A stretch of 64,000 nucleotides of DNA, from positions 1 to 64,000 of the forward strand of contig JAVBQJ010000019.1 of assembly GCA_031549115.1 (NCBI GenBank). Direction: 5' to 3'. The notes under the pieces are model-generated. The model was not told the origin of the DNA. It was given only the letters and a program-made list of their open reading frames with translations, and made no database searches. Positions 1 through 6,327 of this stretch are shown in pieces. The DNA is from JAVBQJ01 sp031549115. GTDB taxonomy: Bacteria > Verrucomicrobiota > Lentisphaeria > Victivallales > Victivallaceae. The translations under genes and the position numbers were made by a program. Each line of letters starts with the position of its first letter. The stretch's first letter is position 1.

Positions 1-96
1 CTTGGGGAAAAGGAACCCCCCCCCTTTTGAGGAAAGGGGCTGTTTTCCCTCTTCCCCAAACCCCTTCACCCTTTCCCCTCAAACCTTTTTGTGTTA
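1..96. other. Low-complexity, homopolymer-rich edge
   Basis: This stretch is made of C-runs (nine in a row near position 17), G-runs and A-runs with no codon structure, unlike anything else in the window. It may be poor sequence at a contig end or a slippage-prone intergenic stretch. I see no gene, promoter or terminator in it. It lies downstream of the first minus-strand gene. Confidence 0.5.
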
Positions 97-131
97 CGAT
101 TTATATCTTTGCCCGGCAAAGATATAAATCG
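97..131. repeat. Perfect 17-bp inverted repeat with 1-nt centre
   Basis: The left arm 97-113 (CGATTTATATCTTTGCC) is exactly complementary to 115-131, leaving only C114 unpaired. It sits 50 bp downstream of the stop of the minus-strand lipoprotein gene. It could act as a 3' hairpin, but neither side carries a T-tract, so it is not a canonical intrinsic terminator. A palindrome with almost no loop next to a homopolymer edge can also be an assembly or fold-back artefact. Confidence 0.6.
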
Positions 132-181
132 GAGCATCAAACATTGGAATGCAGGTTTGAACGCAATCCTGGAATTGGAGT

Positions 182-1411
182 TCATTGAGCCGGTTCCACC
201 AGGAGGCGGTCGGAGTCGGAAAGGATCGTCTCCTGTTCGGAGAGCTGCAATGTCGCCGGCGGAATGTGGTAGGAACCGGGAAATTCCGCCTGGAACAGGT
301 GACTGAAGACCTTCCGTGCGGAATGGGTGCCATCGAGACGGATCCGGTATTGCACCGGATCGAGCGCGTTTTCCAGATTGCGGCAGCCGCCGGGAATCGG
401 ATCGGTCAGGGCGCGGGCCGTCCAGCTCTCCGGCGCCTGGACGCTGATACTGGCCTCCAGCAACGCGCCCGGCGGAACCGAGTTGAGATTTTTTAGCGGA
501 ATCCGGCGGTAGAGGCGATTCTGCCAGCTTACCGTCGCCACCGCGGGGAGTGCTTCCGGCAGCTCTTCCAAAAGATAGTATGCGCGTTCCAGCCGGATTT
601 CCGTCGCTGCTTTCACGGAATCCGCTTCCGGGCGCTCGAAGTATTCCAGGGTCAGGAGGTACGCACAGGATTGCGTCCCCAGACGCTTCAGCTCCAGGCT
701 GTGCGGCCCGGGTTCACCGGTCAGCGGATAAGACGCTTCGCCGGGAACATGCGGGTCGAACGGATGATACGCGACCTGCCCCAACAAGCCGCCGTCCAGT
801 TTGAGTTCCAGTTCGGAGGGGTGGGGCGATTCGGGACGGTTGCTCCGTTCCGGACGCAGAGACACATGCAGACGCACCGTCTCGGCGGCGACATTTTCCG
901 GCAGCGTCAGCGTCAGGAACCGGCTTTCGGACGCCTCTTTCGGCAGATAACCGGAAAATTCCTGCTGATGACGGGTGCTTGCCGGCAGTACCGCGATGCG
1001 GCCGAGAGCCGCCGGCAATTGCGGCAGGTCGTCGCTCTCCAGCCGGTATTCACAGTAGAGTATCCCGGCTTCCGGCGCGTGTACCGTCCATGCGGCCTCG
1101 GCTTGCCGGCCGGACGAAACGGTGATTTCGCAGCCCGAAGCATCGAGCTCGTCGTCATCGAGGCGGGTTCGCCAATGCAGACGGCCGGAGAAGTCTTCGG
1201 GGCCGTCGTTGCCGATCGCTACACTGACCCGGGTACTGTCCGAACTGCGGATGAATGCCGGGGCGGCAAAGGCTGACAAATTGACGGCAGATGGGGAGGG
1301 GGCCGCAAGCGGCGCGGATACGGCAGATGGCGTCGGCGCGACGGGGGCCGGTTCATTCTGACAGCCGGTCACAAGACCGGCCAAAAAGAACAGCCCCCAG
1401 CGCCAACGCAT
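182..1411 (-). CDS. Lipoprotein resembling alpha-2-macroglobulin without the thioester domain
   Basis: This is a 409-aa protein with a lipoprotein signal: a short RWRW N-terminus, a hydrophobic core and the lipobox LVTGC, so it is probably anchored in the outer membrane facing the periplasm. The part after a Pro/Ala-rich linker (about residues 50-210) reads like the macroglobulin domain that normally precedes the thioester domain. The rest (about 215-409) reads like the domains that follow it, including TDPIPGG and the closing PGSYHIPPA pattern. The catalytic CxEQ segment and its alpha-helical domain are absent. A second, full-length alpha-2-macroglobulin is encoded at 8484-13229. It is last in a three-gene minus-strand unit, and its ATG overlaps the upstream stop (TAATG), so translation is probably coupled. 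The family reading is by eye from sequence patterns; function is unknown. Confidence 0.6.
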   Translation of the reverse strand: MRWRWGLFFLAGLVTGCQNEPAPVAPTPSAVSAPLAAPSPSAVNLSAFAAPAFIRSSDSTRVSVAIGNDGPEDFSGRLHWRTRLDDDELDASGCEITVSSGRQAEAAWTVHAPEAGILYCEYRLESDDLPQLPAALGRIAVLPASTRHQQEFSGYLPKEASESRFLTLTLPENVAAETVRLHVSLRPERSNRPESPHPSELELKLDGGLLGQVAYHPFDPHVPGEASYPLTGEPGPHSLELKRLGTQSCAYLLTLEYFERPEADSVKAATEIRLERAYYLLEELPEALPAVATVSWQNRLYRRIPLKNLNSVPPGALLEASISVQAPESWTARALTDPIPGGCRNLENALDPVQYRIRLDGTHSARKVFSHLFQAEFPGSYHIPPATLQLSEQETILSDSDRLLVEPAQ

Positions 1412-2079
1412 TACCGGAACTCCAGAATACCGAAGCTTTCAGGCAAATGGAAGTTCAATTCGGGCACCGGATTCCAGCTGGCCCAATGCGGATGGCTGGT
1501 CTTGTCGCCGCATTTATAGAAGTTACCGCGCCATTCGGTCCCCGGCATCGGCGCCGGGGCTCCGGTCTTGGCGGTAAAGAGGCTGAAAGGTGCGAAAAAT
1601 CCCAGCTCCCAGCAGCGTTTTTCCACAATTTCCGGTTCCACTTTTCCCGGCAGCGTGGTGATGACCTCCACTTCACGGACATCGGTCGGCATCAGCGGGG
1701 AGAAGTCGGCGAAACCCTGCGGCGCGCGTCGGTGGTCGCGGACATGGTGGCACAGGAAAATGCCGTTGCCGGAGAATTCAAAGTTCAAATACCCCTTTTT
1801 CCCGGCCGGTTCGATGAAAAACTCAACGCAGCTGTCGCAGCAGACGGAGTCATTCAATTTTTCGGCCACACAACGAATGTATTGGTCTTCCACCCGGAAA
1901 CGGACGAAAAGCCCCCTGGCGTTGTAAAGCACTCTGGCCTGGACCACCGGGCGGTGATCGGAGCTTTCGACGCGGAAATTGGAGATTGCCGCGGTTTCCG
2001 CCGCCTGCCACTCCGGAGCATCCCACGCGAGCGCCAACGGGTTGGCCGCCTGCGTCGAATGAATCACGTAACGCTGCAT
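1411..2079 (-). CDS. Carbohydrate-binding family 9-like protein
   Basis: This 222-aa protein has no signal peptide. The pattern matches the CBM9-like fold found in many bacterial proteins: an N-terminal strand region, the phrase ARGLFVRFRVED around residues 50-62, then SCVEFFIEP and YLNFEFSGNGIFL around 84-107, and a C-terminal stretch around 165-205 with Trp and Tyr residues (EWRGNFYKCGD, HWASWNPV). Members of this family bind sugars or sit in carbohydrate-active proteins; a stand-alone copy without signal or enzyme domain gives no specific substrate. It lies 16 nt downstream of the solute-binding protein gene and overlaps the next gene by one base, so all three are likely one transcript. 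Four Cys residues are clustered in the first half, which is unusual for this fold. Confidence 0.65.
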   Translation of the reverse strand: MQRYVIHSTQAANPLALAWDAPEWQAAETAAISNFRVESSDHRPVVQARVLYNARGLFVRFRVEDQYIRCVAEKLNDSVCCDSCVEFFIEPAGKKGYLNFEFSGNGIFLCHHVRDHRRAPQGFADFSPLMPTDVREVEVITTLPGKVEPEIVEKRCWELGFFAPFSLFTAKTGAPAPMPGTEWRGNFYKCGDKTSHPHWASWNPVPELNFHLPESFGILEFR

Positions 2080-2095
2080 AACTTTTTCCCTTACT

Positions 2096-3241
2096 TTAGT
2101 TCGATGAACTGGTTTTCAATTGCACCGTGCCATCCGGCGCAAATTCGATTTCGTTGAAGAAAACCGGACGCACGGCATCGTCGTTTTCGTCCCACACCAC
2201 CGGGCCGGTCAGCATCCGGTAACCCTCCAGGGCCTTCCAGTGACTGAGAAAGTCGCCGGGCGTATCCTGCGTCAGCGCCTCCAGCACCATCATCATGGTA
2301 TCGTATCCCTGGGCTTCGCAGTCGCCGGGAACGCGCCCGGTGCGGGCGCGCATCGCCCGGCGGAACTCTTGCGCCTCCGGCGTATCCAGCCGGGGAGAAA
2401 ACTGTGACGTGAACAGAATTTTCCCGGAATCCCGATCGCAGCGTTTGAGGAATGTCGCCTCCGCCAGCGAATCGCCGCCGACGATCCAGCCGGTGAATCC
2501 GAGCAGCCGCGCCTCCCGCACCAGCCGGGCGGCGGTCTCGGCGGTGGCGGGGATAAAAATGGCCTCCGGTTTGCGGGCGATCATTTCATTCAACTGCTTG
2601 GAAAAGTAGATGTCGCCGTTGGAAAATCCTTCCGTCCGGACGACTTCGCCGCCGGCGGCCTTGAATGCCGCGCTCAATTTCTGTCCCAGTGAACGCCCGT
2701 AGACGCCTTCGTTGCCCAGATCGATCATCACCGCCAGCCGGTCGATTTTCAGCGTATGGCGCAGATAGTCCGCCAGTGCCGGCGCCTGCAGATCGTCGGA
2801 AAAACAGTTGCGGAATAAATAATCACCGCGGTCGGTCAGCATGCCGCCGGTCGCCACCGGCAGAATGACCGGTACCTTGTGTTCCAGACTGGGACGCCGC
2901 AGCCGCAGCGCCTCTTCGGTCGCCGCCGGTCCGATGACCACCGGGTAACCGGCCTTGGCGAAGTCATTGTAAAGCTCGACGGTTTGAACGGCATTGCTGG
3001 CGGTGTCGCGGACGGTCAGATGGACGGAGGCGAGACCGGCTTCCGCGCGCGTCCGGTTGAAGCGATCGAGAGCCAGAGTCATGCCCTCGTAAAGTTCGCT
3101 TCCATAGTGGGCATAGGCACCGCTCAACGGCAGCATGGCTCCGACCTTGGGCGCGTCTTTGGGGGCGTGGTCCCAGCTTGCGCAACCGGCAAGCAGGATT
3201 CCCAGAGAACTCAGTGCGGCACACAAACGCGATATTTTCAT
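2096..3241 (-). CDS. ABC transporter substrate-binding lipoprotein (branched-chain amino acid type)
   Basis: The product is a 381-aa periplasmic binding protein of the leucine/isoleucine/valine-binding type I fold. An upstream ATG in frame adds 38 residues, but the ATG at 3241 has a strong GGAAGGAGA Shine-Dalgarno 8-10 nt upstream and starts a proper lipoprotein signal with lipobox LLAGC, so I chose it. After the lipobox come KVGAMLPLSGAYAHYGSELYEGM (split here as VGAMLPLSGAY and GSELYEGM), VVIGPAATEEA, and IFIPATAETAARLVREARLLG, all in the usual order for this family. No permease or ATPase genes lie nearby, so it may serve a distant transporter or act as a sensor. It heads the minus-strand unit with the CBM9-like and A2M-like genes. 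The ligand cannot be read from sequence. Confidence 0.85.
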   Translation of the reverse strand: MKISRLCAALSSLGILLAGCASWDHAPKDAPKVGAMLPLSGAYAHYGSELYEGMTLALDRFNRTRAEAGLASVHLTVRDTASNAVQTVELYNDFAKAGYPVVIGPAATEEALRLRRPSLEHKVPVILPVATGGMLTDRGDYLFRNCFSDDLQAPALADYLRHTLKIDRLAVMIDLGNEGVYGRSLGQKLSAAFKAAGGEVVRTEGFSNGDIYFSKQLNEMIARKPEAIFIPATAETAARLVREARLLGFTGWIVGGDSLAEATFLKRCDRDSGKILFTSQFSPRLDTPEAQEFRRAMRARTGRVPGDCEAQGYDTMMMVLEALTQDTPGDFLSHWKALEGYRMLTGPVVWDENDDAVRPVFFNEIEFAPDGTVQLKTSSSN

Positions 3242-3302
3242 CCGGCAGTCTCCTTCCAGTTTATTCCGGTCGCGAGGTATTCGGGAAATAACCTCATTTT
3301 GT

Positions 3303-3330
3303 AATGTAGCCGGATTCATGGATTTTACAA
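3303..3330 (-). promoter_or_regulatory. Putative sigma70-type promoter for the 3241-182 unit
   Basis: Reading the minus strand, TTGTAA (3330-3325) is followed after 16 bp by TACATT (3308-3303), each four of six to consensus. The start would lie near 3296, giving a leader of about 55 nt. The elements sit just before the stop of the AlbA_2 gene (3339). Weak but reasonably placed. Confidence 0.35.
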
Positions 3331-3338
3331 CCGCAAGT

Positions 3339-4508
3339 TCAGGAAACCGAGGCAAATTTTTCCGTCAGCCGGTCGAATAATTCGATCGCGTGTTCGGCCG
3401 GGGCGCTGCTCCAGGCGATGGCGCCGTACCAGCCGGAATCGTACAATTCGCCGCTGTCGGCTTCGATATCGCCGTTACGGCTGCGCAAACGCAGCTTGCC
3501 GTCGCTCCAATCGGAGCGGTGCAGCCGGATTTCCACGCCCAGCGCCTCATCCATCAGACCGGCCGCGGAATAAAGGCGACACAATTGATCGACACCGGCG
3601 ATGATCCGCCGCCGCAACTCGGCAGTGTCAAGCTTTTTGACCAGGTCCAGTTGATAATAAAGTCCGGAACGGTAAAACTGCCGCAGGTTGCCCGCAGTTT
3701 CGTCCAGCCGCCGCCACGAGGTGTTGGCTCCGTACCACTCCGAGGTTTCCGCGAACTCGGGTAACTGGTGCAGCGCGTTTTCCAGCTCGGGCCGGGTGAA
3801 GAAATCGGAGCGGTACTGGGCCGGATGCGCGGTGATCTCGAGAAAATAATCGGCCGGAGCTGCTGCTGCGGCGCGGCGGCGGAAGAAACTGCGGCTGTGG
3901 AGTGTTTCTTCGTCGAACCGGTTGATGCTGTCGAGTTCCGGATTTTGCCGGTTTTCGAACAGCAACCCGCGCAGCAGACGGCTCAACAGCTCCCGCTGGC
4001 GGCGCATCGCCCGCTGAATCAGCGCATGAATTTCGGTGGCCCGGTATGCCGGGCGGCTGGAGGCATCGGTGGTGCGAATGTAAAATACGCCGGTCTGCAG
4101 CTCGTCGGCGATGCCGAGCGCGCACACATGCGGCTGCTGGCTGAAGGGCTTGACCACGAAAATCGCGTAGCGTTTGCCGTCGATTACCGGACGTTCGATG
4201 GTGAAATCGATCGGCGGCTCGACGCAGCGGTTGATGAACGGACCGACGTTGGACGGGTCGAAGGATTTGGATTCCTCGGGGGTCAACCCGGTATAGACGA
4301 CCGGCCGGCCGGCTTCGTCCTCGCTGACGCCGACGACCACGTGTCCGCCCTTGGTGTTGGCCAAAGCCAGGCAATGCCGGACGAATTTGGCTTTGCCGCT
4401 GCGCGGCAGGGTATTCCAGTTGAGGGGGGATTTGTAATCCAGCGTATCCGATTCGACGGCGCGGTAAATCAACTCGCGCCAGCGATGCGGCTTTTCGTCG
4501 GAACCCAT
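3339..4508 (-). CDS. AlbA_2 (Schlafen-like) domain protein
   Basis: This 389-aa protein has no signal peptide. The N-terminal 160 residues carry the AlbA_2 / divergent AAA-4 pattern: ESDTLDYKSPLNW near residues 18-30, then LANTKGGHVVVGVSED around 49-64, a PPIDFTIERPVIDGKR segment, and a short RTTDASSRPA loop. This domain occurs in putative DNA/RNA-binding regulators and in Schlafen-related nucleases. The C-terminal 230 residues are predicted to be helical and I do not recognise a domain there. The ATG at 4508 follows a long GGAGGGGAGGAAG ribosome site. It lies 28 nt from the AhpD-like gene and shares its strand, so co-transcription is likely. It may be a stress or defence-type regulator, but no partner gene nearby supports that. 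Confidence 0.7.
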   Translation of the reverse strand: MGSDEKPHRWRELIYRAVESDTLDYKSPLNWNTLPRSGKAKFVRHCLALANTKGGHVVVGVSEDEAGRPVVYTGLTPEESKSFDPSNVGPFINRCVEPPIDFTIERPVIDGKRYAIFVVKPFSQQPHVCALGIADELQTGVFYIRTTDASSRPAYRATEIHALIQRAMRRQRELLSRLLRGLLFENRQNPELDSINRFDEETLHSRSFFRRRAAAAAPADYFLEITAHPAQYRSDFFTRPELENALHQLPEFAETSEWYGANTSWRRLDETAGNLRQFYRSGLYYQLDLVKKLDTAELRRRIIAGVDQLCRLYSAAGLMDEALGVEIRLHRSDWSDGKLRLRSRNGDIEADSGELYDSGWYGAIAWSSAPAEHAIELFDRLTEKFASVS

Positions 4509-4536
4509 CTTCCTCCCCTCCCTGGTTGTTGCAGTA

Positions 4537-4908
4537 TTACTTGATATCGACGTTGAGGCCGAGGCTCTTGTTGAAGTTGTTGTAGAAGCTCATCATCGCG
4601 GCAACTTCGATGGCGGCGGTGATTTCGGCTTCGGTGGCGCCGACGCCGCGGGCGGCCGCGCCATGGGCGCTCAGACAATATTCGCAGCCGTTGACGGCGC
4701 TGACCGCGACGGCGATCAATTCTTTGGTCTTCGGATCCAGACCGGTACCCGCGACTTCACCCAGCTTCAGCGCGGTGTCGAGAAATTGGCCGTTGCGCCC
4801 CATCGCCTGAAAGACTTCGGGCAATTTGCCGAATTTCTTGGCCAGCTTTTGTTGGATTTCCTGCGCGTGCGCGTCCCCGTCCTGATTGTACAATTTGACG
4901 TGTGCCAT
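4537..4908 (-). CDS. Carboxymuconolactone decarboxylase / AhpD-like protein
   Basis: This is a 123-aa all-helical cytoplasmic protein of the CMD/AhpD superfamily. The redox signature is complete: KTKELIAVAVSAVNGCEYCLSAH, with the CxxC pair near residues 76-79 and the conserved His four positions later. In AhpD relatives this Cys pair and His carry out thiol peroxidase-type redox chemistry; in true carboxymuconolactone decarboxylases the CxxC is missing. The redox role is therefore preferred, though many such single-domain proteins have no assigned substrate. Length is normal for the family. The ATG has a clear GAGGAGG site seven bases upstream. In an anaerobe it could help deal with peroxide or disulfide stress. 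Confidence 0.85.
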   Translation of the reverse strand: MAHVKLYNQDGDAHAQEIQQKLAKKFGKLPEVFQAMGRNGQFLDTALKLGEVAGTGLDPKTKELIAVAVSAVNGCEYCLSAHGAAARGVGATEAEITAAIEVAAMMSFYNNFNKSLGLNVDIK

Positions 4909-4989
4909 TTGACTCCTCCTCGAGTTTGGTTACTCCGGACGATTTGCCGGATAGGTCAAATATAATCCCCGATCCGGAAAATGCAAATC

Positions 4990-5091
4990 AAAAAAGAAAA
5001 GGTCGCGAAGGATGCCGTCGGGCAGCCGCCCCTGCCGGGGCGGTATGGAGGGCGCGGAGCCCTCCATCGGGGGTTCGGGGGCAGAGCCCCC
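4990..5091 (-). terminator. Triple GC-hairpin terminator downstream of nagA
   Basis: On the minus strand three strong stems follow the nagA stop directly: 5091-5077 (GGGGGC/GCCCCC type), 5066-5046 (TGGAGGGC against GCCCTCCA) and 5043-5026 (CCGCCCC against GGGGCGG). They end in a U-rich run, the complement of 5000-4990. The stack of three adjacent hairpins looks like a repeated extragenic GC element that also serves as a terminator. Confidence 0.65.
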
Positions 5092-5097
5092 GTGTGA

Positions 5098-6243
5098 TTA
5101 CAGCTTGACCTGGCCGTTCACGAGGACGCGGACCGGCTTGAAGTTGTCGTTGAGGATGACGATGTCGGCGTAATAACCGGGGGCGATGCGGCCGAGCTTT
5201 TCCAGTCCGAGGTTCTGTGCCTGGTTGTAGGAGGTGGCTTTGACCAACTCCTTCAGCGGCCGTCCGGTGACTTCGCGGACATTTTTCAGCGCGTCGCAGA
5301 TCTGCAGCGTGCTGCCGGCGAGGGCACCGTTGGATTTCAGGCGGGCGGCGCCGTCGGCGACGATGACCGGGAGGCCGCCGAGGGTGTATTCGCCGTCGGG
5401 CATTCCGGCGGCGCGCATGGCATCGCTGATGAGCTGGATACGCTCGTTGTCCTTGTGCGCGAAGATCAGCGCGATCATATCCGGGCAGATATGCAGTTTA
5501 TCGCAGATCAGCTCGATGTAGACCTCCTGATGCATCAGCCCGGCGCCGACCAGGCCGATGTCGCGGTGGTGGAGCGGAGTCATCTGGTTGCAGAAGTGGG
5601 TCAGGTTGTTCAAGCCGTGGCAGGCGCCGGCCTGGAACTGGGCATAGGTCGCGGCGCTGTGCACGCACGACGGCGTGATGCCGCAGGACAACAGTTCGGC
5701 GGCGAATTCCGGTCCGCCGGGCATTTCCACGGCATAGGAGAGCTTCAGCACCGGGAAGATGGTCTGCAGGCGTTTGACCTCTTCGATGTCCGGCGCGCGG
5801 ACGTAATCGGGGTTCTGGGCGCCGAGGCACTTCGGGTTGATGAACGGTCCTTCCAGGTGGACGCCGGGAACTTTGGCGCCGGGGCTGCCGCAGGCGACGT
5901 AGGCGCGCGCGGTTTCGAGCGCCGCGACCAACTCTTTTTCGCTCAGCGTCAGCGTGGTCGGAAGCCAGCTGGTAACCCCTTCGGTGAGCTTGTCGACCGA
6001 CATTTTCATCATGCCTTCGTTGCAGGCGTCGCAGAAGTCGGCGCCGGAACGGCCGTGGCAATGGGTGTCGATGAAACCAGGCATCACCATCTGGCCCGCA
6101 GCGTCGATCACCTGACGGGCATCGGGCAGAGGGGCGTTTTCCACATAGATGCGCTTGATTTTGTCGCCCTCGATCAGAATCGCGGCGTTTTCCACATCGT
6201 AGTCCGGGGAGATGATATGACAATTTTTCAGCAACACACTCAT
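5098..6243 (-). CDS. nagA: N-acetylglucosamine-6-phosphate deacetylase
   Basis: NagA hydrolyses GlcNAc-6-phosphate to glucosamine-6-phosphate and acetate in the cytoplasm, the committed step in recycling amino sugars from cell wall or diet. The 381-aa product shows the amidohydrolase order: metal motif HCHGRSG near residue 58, HLEGPFINPKCLGAQNP around 130-146 with the metal-binding Glu, the substrate-loop stretch LTHFCNQMTPLHHRDIG around 208-224, the catalytic Asp in LISDAM around 265-270, and a C-terminal ADIVILN closing the small domain. An in-frame ATG nine codons upstream was rejected because AGGAGG lies between it and the ATG at 6243. No nagB or transporter is adjacent. The gene has its own spacer with a direct repeat upstream and a strong terminator downstream, so it is likely monocistronic. 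Confidence 0.92.
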   Translation of the reverse strand: MSVLLKNCHIISPDYDVENAAILIEGDKIKRIYVENAPLPDARQVIDAAGQMVMPGFIDTHCHGRSGADFCDACNEGMMKMSVDKLTEGVTSWLPTTLTLSEKELVAALETARAYVACGSPGAKVPGVHLEGPFINPKCLGAQNPDYVRAPDIEEVKRLQTIFPVLKLSYAVEMPGGPEFAAELLSCGITPSCVHSAATYAQFQAGACHGLNNLTHFCNQMTPLHHRDIGLVGAGLMHQEVYIELICDKLHICPDMIALIFAHKDNERIQLISDAMRAAGMPDGEYTLGGLPVIVADGAARLKSNGALAGSTLQICDALKNVREVTGRPLKELVKATSYNQAQNLGLEKLGRIAPGYYADIVILNDNFKPVRVLVNGQVKL

Positions 6244-6295
6244 GATAAATCCTCCTGATGGTTTTCCCATAACTTACTCTGAATCGTCCGACTTT

Positions 6296-6327
6296 GCAAA
6301 TTAATTACGCAAATTAATTTAATTATA
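6296..6327 (-). promoter_or_regulatory. 11-bp direct repeat and -10-like element upstream of nagA
   Basis: GCAAATTAATT occurs twice, at 6296-6306 and 6309-6319, with a 13-bp period. A perfect TATAAT on the minus strand (complement of 6322-6327) lies just upstream, overlapping the end of pbpC. The repeats would fall around the start site of a nagA transcript, a place where a repressor could act. No good -35 is visible, so the promoter part is tentative. Confidence 0.35.
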
